Assembly: GCA_016758965.1 (NCBI GenBank)
Contig: JAEPRB010000361.1
Location: 1-30,909 of the forward strand
Length of the DNA: 30,909 nucleotides
Direction of reading: 5' to 3'
Origin: Circinella minor
Lineage: Eukaryota > Mucoromycota > Mucoromycetes > Mucorales > Lichtheimiaceae
The translations under genes were made by a program, and so were the position numbers. Below are positions 22,612-30,909 of the stretch, one piece after another. The notes below the pieces were generated by a model. It did not search any database and was not told where the DNA came from. It saw nothing but the letters and a program-made list of their open reading frames with translations. The first letter of the stretch is position 1; every line of letters begins with the position of its first letter.

Positions 22612-23590
22612 TTATCCTTTTTTAATACGTTTTTCAATTTCATATAATTCTTTAGACCAATTCAACATATACAAATGAATGAAAAGAAGAATAGCAAATA
22701 TAAATTCGGCAATCATCAATCCTATCCAAAGTCCCAATACAGCCCATTTCATTGTAAACGCAAAAAAATAACAAGTAGGTATACCAAGAATAAAATAAGC
22801 AATGAATGCCATTGTTACTGTTATACGTTGACGACCCAGTCCATCACAAATACCAATAGCAAGATTGCTATAAATATAGCCAACGAGTTGTAGAGCAAGT
22901 ATAGGAAGTACTTTTGAAACGACCTGAGCTATATCCTCGTCTTTTGTATAAAGAGAAGGATATTCTCGTCTCCATACGATTAATAGGGTGCTTGATACTG
23001 TTGCTAAACAAAAAGCGAACACACTACTCATCACAATTGCTCTTTTTACATCTGCCAAAGAACCTTGTCCCATAAGATTACCAATACGTGTTGCCATAGC
23101 ATGTTTGAGTCCATGAGCAAAGGCATGGAATGCCATGCTACTTTTTAATAAAATAAAGTGAGCAGCAATAGAATAGGTTTCTCCAAAATGTGATATTGCC
23201 AATGTACAGAGTTGAGGAATACCAGACATGAGTAAATGAAGACAGATAGTTGGAATACATAGTCGAATAATAGGTCCCCAGTCTTGTAAAGCATGTCGAA
23301 TATGCCAGCCACCCCATCCAGCTTGGGATTTTGTATTAAAAATAATATAACTCATCATGATGATCAGCATGATAATAGAAGATGTACTATCAGCTAATGC
23401 TGCACCAGCGGGACCAAGTTCAAATGGTTTACCAACAACTAAAAGATAGTTGGCAGCTATGGTGACAGGAATTGATAATAATGCACCATATCCACCTACA
23501 CGCATGATACCTTGAGCTTGAAGATAGGCACCAGCAATATGATAACCTGCATACGTAACAATACCAGGTATAAAAAATAATATATAAATA

Positions 23591-23630
<40 letters not shown>

Positions 23631-24398
23631 GTTAGTCATATAATTGTAAGAGAAAAAAAAAACAAGCATACGTAAGATTAATACTGTAATCGTTTTTATA
23701 TAAAAGACCATTTTTAAATACCAGCATAACGTATAACAGCTTCATCAGTACTTCCATCATTCATTAAATATTTTAAACATAGAATCCAAAAAATACAAAT
23801 TGAAATGGCACCCGTAATATAAATCATAATACTACGTTGAATATACAATCCAATAATTGTTTTATCTTTTGCACCAGTCCATGCTTGTCCACAAAGTGTA
23901 TCTAAAGCGGATGTTAGTCCAAGTGCAAGATATAATGTAGTACAAGATTCTAACATTTGTGCAAGGGACATTCCAGCAAGTTCTTGTGATCCCTTTTAAT
24001 ACGTAATAATAAAAATAAAAATAGATAGTGTTAATATGAAATAACATGGTAATAAAAAAAAAAGAAGAAGAAGAATAGGATATTGATATAATTAAATGAT
24101 TTTTACCAAATGTCCAACCACGGAGACTGTAACTAATCGAGCAAGACCATTAATAAATTTATAACTAACTAATGCTGTAAGACTTGAAAATAACCAATAA
24201 AAATGGTTCCGATAAGAATCAGGTCGTTGTCGTTTTATAAAAAGATCATTTTTTATTAAAGCAGTCGATTCATTGTTGTCGTCGTTATTATTTCTAGAGT
24301 GACGATCTTTTATTATATTATTGTTAATTGAGTGTTGTTTAGAAAACTTATATATATTATGTGGATTTTAATATTGAGTTCAATTTACCACTAGTCAT
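22612..24398 (-). CDS. MATE-family multidrug/toxin efflux transporter, 486 aa, 10-nt first coding exon
   Basis: Predicted membrane antiporter of the MATE family (MatE domains), exporting organic cations or toxins with proton or sodium coupling. Exons: 24389-24398, 24107-24306, 23722-23992 and 22612-23591, total 1461 nt. After a hydrophilic N-terminus rich in Asn/Asp there are about 12 hydrophobic spans in two halves. Family marks are VVGHLGSQELAGMSLA, ALDTLCGQAWTGAK (the conserved CGQA), MRVGGYGALLSIPVTI between the halves, MATRIGNLMGQG in the second half and SNLAIGICDGLGRQR. Exon 2 has no Met, so an upstream start is required; the ATG at 24396-24398 followed by GTAAAT and the AAAAG acceptor at 24307-24308 restores frame. 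That first exon is the weakest part of the model. Substrate and membrane (plasma or vacuolar) are unknown. Confidence 0.87.
23593..23627. repeat. (TA)n microsatellite forming the 3' splice site of MATE intron 3
   Basis: A 35-nt TA repeat runs directly into the acceptor AG of the last intron (AG at 23593-23592 on the minus strand), so there is no normal pyrimidine tract. Confidence 0.9.
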
Positions 24399-25735
24399 AG
24401 ATAAATTATAAAATTATTTGAAAATAATTCAAGAAAGAAAAAGAAAAAAAAGAATGGAAGTAATATTTTTTTTTTCGGGAGAGATGATGAAGGGGAAGGG
24501 CTGTCCAAGGGCTTTTGTTATATAAAATATATATACATATTATATGTGTACAGCGAGGATGAGAGTCCTGATTAAACTTACTAGGATTTCAAGGGCGCGT
24601 CCGTAGTACGTATTTTTTTTTTTTTTAGTCATGAGAATGATCTAATGATATAAGGGATAAACTAATATATTCAAAAGGCAACAATACGTAGATATATAAT
24701 AATAAGTCTTTATTCCAAGTGTTGATGTTTTTAGTGAATGAGGAGAGACTTAGACTTGAACATTTTGAAAGGAGTATTAATAATAATCCCTTCTATTCGC
24801 CACATAACAGCTCTCCTTGATTGTTTTTTTTCTAAACGCCATTATTTTTACGTATATTAATATACTGATTTTATGTTTTTGTAAAATCGAAGGTGTATCG
24901 GGTATTCTGCCGCCACTATTATTAATTATTTAGATTAAATGTAGTTCTATTTTGCATGTCTTTAAAATAAAAACATATTGGGTAAATTTATATTATAATG
25001 TTTCTGTTGGTTCCCTACGATATAAAAAATAATGTAATATATATTACGTAGTTACAACAGGGACGAACTTAAATAAAATGATCTAATACGTACGTAAGAA
25101 AGGGAAGGAGGAGGGAAAATAAAATGATCAACCGGTTTATTCTCCTCAACTTTCTATAAGGAATTAAGTTATTTTAGTCCCTAATGACATATTTACAGCC
25201 CTACTAGTAATACTTTTTGTTTGACAGTTTGAAATTACTGTTATATTATATCTTCTTTGAAAAGAAAATTTTATAAGTTATGAAAAATCACCCCCCCCCC
25301 TTTTTTTCTTCTCATTTTTTGATTTCATATTAAATCATTTTTCTTGAACACGTCTTAAACACTCTACTAATAAATGGATGGTGTTGCAATAATCGTAAAA
25401 AACCCAAGAGAAAATTATTTTATATTGGTTGAAATAAGTGAAAATTGATGTTAACAAAACAGTTATATCGTGATGTATACAAGTCATATGTATGAAAAAA
25501 AAAAGGATATTCTGAACAAACAAAAGAACAAGTATCTACTTTTAAAACAAGTATTTACAATAAATTATAGATGTATCTCCATAGCAATAATTTTCTTTTT
25601 GCAGGACAGAAAAAAAAAAATGTTGAGACATTGTAAAAAAAAAAACCCCGCGACTTATTTGATTAAAAAAGTACGTGTTGTATTTTTTCTTCCAACAACC
25701 CACCTTTTTTTTTTTTTTTTGTGGTTTCAAATAAA
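24399..25735. other. Divergent intergenic region between MATE and PRP3
   Basis: Upstream regions of both genes. AT-rich with poly-A/T runs and a C-run near 25291-25300. A GC-richer patch occurs at about 24590-24610. No coding or RNA gene recognised. Confidence 0.6.
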
Positions 25736-27201
25736 ATGTCTGATCCAAAGGTTTGTTAATAATAATAATAAATAGTGAGTTTTTTTTTTTAATGTTATAT
25801 ATGAATAACAAGAAATTAAAATTTAATTTATTATAGAGTAATGCAGCTGCGAATGCTGCAGCACTTATTGCAGCAAAACAAGCTGAAATCCGTGCCAAAT
25901 TAGCAAAATTTCAAGAACAACAAAAAGGTGGCACATTTTCTACTACTACTACTACTCGACCAACACCAACACCAACTTCTTCTTCAACACGACCTAATTA
26001 TTCACGTATTGGAAATAATCAACGTATTAATACCCATAATGGAGGTTCTAATGCTACAGATTCAGATTTAATTCAACAAAAAATTGCAGAAGCAAAAGCT
26101 CGATTAGCAAAAAATATAACAAATATATCATCCACATCCACAACAACAACACCACCATCCGTTCCATCAGTAAGTCTCTCTCTCTCTCTCTCTTTTTTTT
26201 TTTTTTGGATTCTCGGTGTTGATATTTTAATAAAATAATGTGATTGATTCAAAAAAAAAAAAAAAAAAAAAACTTTTCATTTATTTATAGCAACCAAGAG
26301 CAACAGCAAAAGGTATTTATGTACCCGATGCTAAAGGAAGAGTATCTACACCTCAAGTAGGTTTAGATGCCACTGGTAGTATTGATCTTCAAGCTATGCT
26401 TAGCAGTATACCCAAACGTGAAGTAGCTACAGCCAAGGTAAATTAATATAGAATAAATCCCTTTCCTTTAAAAAAAATAATAATAATTAACATAAAAGTA
26501 AATTATATATTATATAGGCTAATCAACGACAAAAAAAAGATACAACACCAGCATCAGGAATAATAATGAAAGGAAGATATGATAAAACAAAAAATCCATA
26601 TCTTGATGAATCTATTGAAACGAAATCATTAATTCCTATGAAACGTAAACCAAGACAACTTAAATTTGTTCAACCAGGAAAATTCATTGAAAAAGCAAAT
26701 AAGGAACGAAAACATGCACAATTAGAAAAGTTAAAACAAGAAATTGCAGAAAATGTTAAAAAAGCTGGTATGGAAACTGAATTGGATATTTCTGATAAAG
26801 CATTAAAGGTAAAGAATATTTCTTATGTCCATATTTATATATATATCTATATATATTAAAATAAACCCTTTATTCAATAGAAAGAACCTGGACCACTTGC
26901 AGAATGGTGGGATGTACCTTTTTTACCCAATAAAGATTATGCAGATATGGATATAACACCTGTTAAACCAGAAGAATTAGATCAACTTGTTACATTATAT
27001 GTTCATCATCCAATTCCTATTAAACCTCCTAGTGAACAAAATAATGTACCTGTTGTAAGATCATTAATGCTTACAAAAAAAGAAAGAAAGAAACTTCGAA
27101 GACAACGACGACATGAAACACAAAAAGAAAAACAAGATAAGATTCGTCTTGGTTTATTACCACCTGATCCACCTAAAGGTAAATTATTATTTTTGGCTTT
27201 T

Positions 27202-27246
<45 letters not shown>

Positions 27247-27526
27247 AAGATATATATATATATATATATATTATACTCACAAATATATCTATAAACAGTT
27301 AAAATTAGTAATTTGATGCAAGTTCTTGGTCAAGAAGCTATTCAAGATCCAACAAAAATTGAAGCAAGAGTACGAAAAGAAATGGCTCAACGACAAAAAC
27401 AACATGAACTTACAAATGAACAACGTAAATTAACACCTGAAGAACGTCGACAAAAAACTAAAAGTAAATTAGAAGAAGATAAAAAACAAAGTAATGAAGT
27501 AGCTGTATTCAAGTAAGTTTTAAATG

Positions 27527-27559
<33 letters not shown>

Positions 27560-28047
27560 TATGAAAAAGTTATTAACAAGGTTAATTCATTTTAATTAGA
27601 GTAAAGAATTGTGCTCATCCAAAACATCGATATAAAATTGAAGTGAATGCTCAACAATTAGCTTTAACGGGTATTGTTATTGTTCATCCAAAATGTCATT
27701 TGGTTATTGTAGAAGGTGGACCTAAAAGTATCAAGGCATTTAAAAAATTAATGTTAAGACGTATTGATTGGAATGATATGCCTACACCTAAAAATGAAAA
27801 TGGAACATCTAAAACAACCGATATGATGGATATTGATCGATTTAATGTAGGAGGTGAAGAAAACAAATGTTATATTGTATGGGAAGGTCAAGTAAAAAGC
27901 AAAGCATTTCGTAAATTTACTTGGAGAGCATTTGATAGTGAAAAAATGGCAAGAGAAGAATTATCAAAATGGAATGCAGAAAATTATTGGGATGCAGCTA
28001 CTGCAATTACTGAAGAAGCGCTTGCTGCACGACAACCTGAAATATAA
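25736..28047 (+). CDS. PRP3: U4/U6 small nuclear ribonucleoprotein Prp3, 581 aa, seven exons
   Basis: Spliceosomal protein that binds the U4/U6 duplex with Prp4 in the tri-snRNP. Exons: 25736-25750, 25837-26169, 26291-26437, 26518-26808, 26881-27178, 27299-27512 and 27600-28047, total 1746 nt, all junctions in frame. The N-terminal third is Ala/Lys helical then Ser/Thr/Pro-rich. The PRP3 domain starts around residue 175 (GRYDKTKNPYLDE, RKPRQLKFVQPGKFIEKAN), with LAEWWD near 270, a very basic segment KKERKKLRRQRRHETQKEK and SNLMQVLGQEAIQDPTKIE. The C-terminal DUF1115 fold covers about 437-575: CAHPKHRYKIEVNAQQLALTG, VIVEGGPKSIKAFKKLMLRR and YIVWEG. The 15-nt first exon (MSDPK) with donor GTTTGT is less certain than the rest. 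Confidence 0.92.
26175..26272. repeat. Simple repeats in PRP3 intron 2: (TC)n, poly-T, poly-A
   Basis: A TC run (26175-26193) passes into a T run to 26206, and a 22-A run lies at 26251-26272, all between the donor at 26170 and the acceptor at 26290. Confidence 0.9.
27204..27271. repeat. (TC)n and (AT)n microsatellites in PRP3 intron 5
   Basis: An uninterrupted TC repeat of 41 nt (27204-27244) is followed by an AT repeat of about 22 nt (27250-27271), together filling more than half of the 120-nt intron. Confidence 0.95.
27527..27559. repeat. (TAA)n microsatellite in PRP3 intron 6
   Basis: A trinucleotide repeat of about 33 nt between the donor at 27513 and the acceptor at 27599. Confidence 0.9.
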
Positions 28048-28169
28048 ATAATCCCCACACTCCCTACACACACACACACTTCCACACTCACTCATACATA
28101 CATATACAGACAAACAAAATAAAACAAAAAATAATTATATATTTTTCTTTTACAATGAGAATAAAATTT
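28048..28169. terminator. Shared 3' region of convergent PRP3 and EH2
   Basis: Only 122 bp separate the two stop codons. It has a CA-rich stretch, and an AATAAA hexamer at 28118-28123 that could serve as the PRP3 poly(A) signal. The two 3' UTRs may overlap. Confidence 0.45.
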
Positions 28170-29573
28170 TTATAGCTTATTAACAGGATAAATTTTAGAA
28201 AGCCAATTTTTTAAATAAGCATTACATTCATCAGGTTTTTCCCATAATACCCAATGACCTGCTCCTGTAATAGCACCTCTTTCAAGTTGAGGAATATAAT
28301 TTTCCATACCATGAGTTAAAGCAGGAGGAAGAGCAGCATCTCCATCAGCAGTAACCATTAATGCTGGCTTATTAATAATAGGATCTAAATCTAAAAAAAA
28401 AAAAAATTATTATTAATATAATGTTTTTTCTTCTGTGAGGGTTAACTTTTAATGACTTACTTTTACATTCTTCAAAACTAGTCTTTCTTCTTTTATAAAA
28501 ATTAAGACCACCAGCAGCTCCACGTTTTTGATATTTTTCAACATAATAATCAAGAACCTATAATATATATAAAGTAAATAATCTTTCCTTATCTCTCTCT
28601 ATCTCTCTTTATCTTTGAATAATAAAATACCTTTTGTGGAAGACTATCACTTTTATCAACAGGTGGTCTACCAGCAATAAGAGTTCCTGTTGTTTTATCA
28701 ATAATACCACCTAAATTCTTTGTTTCAGTAACACGTCTAAAAATTCTTTTAAAGAATGCTTCAGTCTAAAAATAATAATAATAATAATAATAATAATAAT
28801 TTTAGTATAAATATATATATATATATAATTATCCACACAAACACACACACACACACAAAATTACATTTTCATCAATTTCTTTTGCAGCTTCAGGTGTTAT
28901 TAAATGTAATTGATAAGTAAAATTAGGTAAAATTTTAACAACATCTTCAACAGAATGATATTGTTGTTCTGGAACAATATAAGGAGTACAAAAACTAGCA
29001 ACTAAAAATGAAATTATATTCTTTTGTTTAAAAAGGAGTAATAATAATAGTAATAATAAAAAAGGGGAGAATTGTCTTACCTCCAACAACACGATCAGGA
29101 TAGAATTGAGTAAAACGCCAAGCAGCTTGACCTCCCCAATCATGTCCAATGACAACTACAGTAGGAATTTCAAGATGATCAAGTAAAGCAGCAAAATCAT
29201 TGGAGATAGTTTTATCACCATAAGCTGAACTCTCTGTTGGAGCATCCTATAATATATTTTTTATTTAATTAATTATGTAAAAGAAAAAAAAATATAAAAC
29301 ACTTTATAATATTTACAGTTTCACCAAAACCTCGTAATGTAGGAACAATAACACGATAACCTAATTGAACTAGGAACGGAATCTGTTCACGCCAACCTAT
29401 TAAAAAGTAAAAAAATAAATAAAAAGAGAGAGAAAAGTATTTGATTAATTCATATATAAATACTAATATTTATTTTTATTTGATACATACTACACCAACT
29501 AAAAAAATAAAAAATAAAGAGTGTGACAATAAGTATAATTTGCATGAAAAATAAATAAACAGATATCGCCACG

Positions 29574-29604
<31 letters not shown>

Positions 29605-29735
29605 TACAGGTCAGGCCAACCATGAATAAGTAAAAGAACTTTTTTAGATGATTGATTTTCATCAATATATTGCATACGAATACCATTTACATTAGCATAT
29701 TGATGATTAAATGTGGAAGGGTCGCTTGGATTCAT
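28170..29735 (-). CDS. Epoxide-hydrolase-like alpha/beta hydrolase EH2, 323 aa, eight exons with an 8-nt microexon
   Basis: Paralogue of EH1 with the same exon layout: 29608-29735, 29491-29498, 29317-29396, 29081-29246, 28865-29001, 28631-28765, 28461-28557 and 28170-28390 (972 nt). Exons 1-5 and 7 have exactly the same lengths as in EH1; exon 6 is two codons shorter and exon 8 four longer. All epoxide hydrolase marks are present: HGWPDLWCSW, GHDWGGQAAW (nucleophile D108), cap Tyr in TYQ and in GLNFYKR, the acid loop VTADGDAALPP and GHWVLWEKPDECN with the catalytic His. It therefore looks like the copy that keeps the standard triad, whereas EH1 differs in the acid loop. Cytosolic by absence of a signal sequence. 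Introns are rich in microsatellites. Substrate unknown. Confidence 0.9.
28769..28857. repeat. (AAT)n, (TA)n and (CA)n microsatellites in EH2 intron 5
   Basis: Three repeats follow each other inside one 99-nt intron: AAT (28769-28800), TA (about 28811-28828) and CA (about 28833-28857). The EH1 intron at the same position has none of them. Confidence 0.9.
29491..29498 (-). other. 8-nt coding microexon of EH2
   Basis: Minus strand: TTTTTTAG, then TTGGTGTA, then GTATGT. Joined to exon 1 (ending CT) and exon 3 (starting GT) it gives Leu-Trp-Cys-Ser, so the protein reads HGWPDLWCSWREQIP. Flanking introns are 109 and 94 nt. Confidence 0.85.
29574..29602. repeat. 29-nt poly-A run in EH2 intron 1
   Basis: Uninterrupted A on the plus strand, so the intron begins GTAAG followed by a long T run. 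It sits right at the 5' splice site. Confidence 0.95.
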
Positions 29736-30831
29736 TTTTACAAGCTTAAAAAGTTTAATAATAAAAATAAAAAAAAAAAAAAGAAGAAAGTAAAAGAAGT
29801 TCTCTTCTTTTTATTAGCACCCTATTTCCCACTCGTTAAAATCGCATTATTAAAAGGATATAATTTAAAGGACCGATTTTTTTTTTATTAACTAACTAGT
29901 TTTTCATCAGCCCGGTGCCACATGACAGCAATCAAAAAAAGTTAGTGACTCCGCTGTCTTCGGTCATTCCCTTACTATTCTGCCGTCTTGATTGATACTT
30001 GATAATATGATACAAGGACTTCATTATTTTATAGTTGCTATTATTCTTATTTATCAGAAAACTAATTATAATTACCTTTTACTTAAACCCCTTTTTATCA
30101 ATATAAGTAATACATTTGGTTAATAGAATAATGTATGTTATTAACTTGACTTATATATACATTGTTGTTACGATTCCAAGTTATGATTACGTAGGAAATA
30201 GTTTTACGCATCTTTGAAATACTTGATCTTTTTACTACTAACATTTAGTAAAAAAGAGATATTGGTTTATAATCAACTTTCGCATTATTTTTATTCCCAA
30301 TATCCTGTTAAATGATTTCGCACTTTATATAATATTGAATGTACGATATGTTTATTTTTAATTTGTCATATGCTTTTAATAAGTTGAAAAAGTTATATTA
30401 TTAACACAAAACATTTAACATCATTATTTATGCAAAGGTACACTTGCAGGCTAGGGTAGTAAGGAATACAAGTTTTTGTCGCATTGAGTGACGGGTGTTT
30501 AAAACTGCGCATTGTTCCTGTTTGTTCTTCTCTTTCCCAACATCCCATTCATTCTACTCAACATAAACCTCTCATTTCTTTTTTCAAAAAAAAAAAACCA
30601 CCTTTTACATAGATTTATCTTTTACGATTATACCCCCCAGCGTTCCTTTTCATCCCTCGGTTTTCTCTCTTTCTCACACACCTAGAATCACATTGCTTGT
30701 AATTGTCTTGTTCTGCCTGTTCAACCATTATTATGTCATATTTTCAATTGGCCCTCAATAAATTCCACCACAAAAAATTGTGATGTAGGAATGTAGGGAG
30801 GCAATAGCATGGTTTTTGAAATAATAACACA
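29736..30831. other. Intergenic upstream of EH2, no gene seen
   Basis: AT-rich DNA up to about 30510. After that the plus strand is pyrimidine-rich (about 30510-30690), the same feature that precedes OPY2 and MOCS2A, which suggests a plus-strand promoter. Confidence 0.5.
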
Positions 30832-30909
30832 ATGACATCAAGAAAATCCGTAAGTGATAGAGTATATCATTTCTAATAATATTTATATTATTTTACATCT
30901 TATTTAATA
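30832..30909 (+). CDS. Possible first exon of a gene running off the right edge
   Basis: ATG ACA TCA AGA AAA TCC (30832-30849, MTSRKS) is followed at once by a textbook donor GTAAGT. It lies 140 bp downstream of a pyrimidine-rich promoter-like stretch. Short first coding exons are common in this window. The rest of the gene is outside, so the product is unknown. An alternative start at about 30734 (MSYFQLALNKF) ends in a stop after 16 codons. Confidence 0.25.

Noticed and set aside
27006..27248. Minus-strand frame rich in Arg-Glu repeats
   Set aside because: Shadow of the (TC)n microsatellite and PRP3 exon 5 on the opposite strand.

Overview
The window looks like nuclear DNA of an early-diverging filamentous fungus, most likely Mucoromycota. 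Intergenic DNA is very AT-rich and full of homopolymer runs. Genes are split by many short GT-AG introns (68 to 187 nt in my models), and the proteins are fungal housekeeping types. Genus and species cannot be read from the sequence. All exon models were built by hand and checked for frame continuity; no transcript data were available.

Layout, left to right. A severed piece of a CSC1/OSCA-like membrane channel gene sits at the left edge (1-174). Four genes on the minus strand follow: a Rex1-type RNA exonuclease (1223-3835), tubulin-binding cofactor A (4638-5316), the complex I assembly factor CIA30 (5785-6766) and an epoxide-hydrolase-like alpha/beta hydrolase, here EH1 (6957-8546). A 4.3-kb stretch without a recognisable gene comes next. 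Then come an Opy2-like membrane anchor (+, 12866-14633), the copper chaperone Atx1 (-, 14852-15252), an FAD amine oxidase of the sarcosine/fructosyl-amino-acid oxidase family (-, 15833-17582), the small subunit of molybdopterin synthase (+, 17886-18152) and GTP cyclohydrolase II of riboflavin synthesis (-, 18397-19544). A 3-kb gap holds a decayed Tc1/mariner-type transposase. The right part carries a MATE-family transporter (-, 22612-24398), the spliceosomal protein Prp3 (+, 25736-28047) and a second epoxide hydrolase paralogue, EH2 (-, 28170-29735). A possible first exon of another gene lies at the right edge.

There is no operon logic or obvious pathway cluster. The genes are mostly unrelated housekeeping functions: RNA processing, microtubule assembly, respiration, osmosensing, copper, Moco and flavin metabolism, splicing. 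The oxidase and the molybdopterin synthase gene share a 303-bp divergent promoter. Opy2/ATX1, MoaD/RIB1 and PRP3/EH2 are convergent pairs.

The most interesting signals are in the duplicated hydrolases EH1 and EH2. Both need an 8-nt microexon that encodes the Trp-Cys step just after the HGWPD oxyanion motif. Their first coding exons are about 96% identical while exon 3 is only about 74% identical, which suggests a local gene-conversion tract. EH1 also appears to have lost the usual aspartate of the catalytic acid loop. I did not find convincing evidence of a wholly new multi-gene system.
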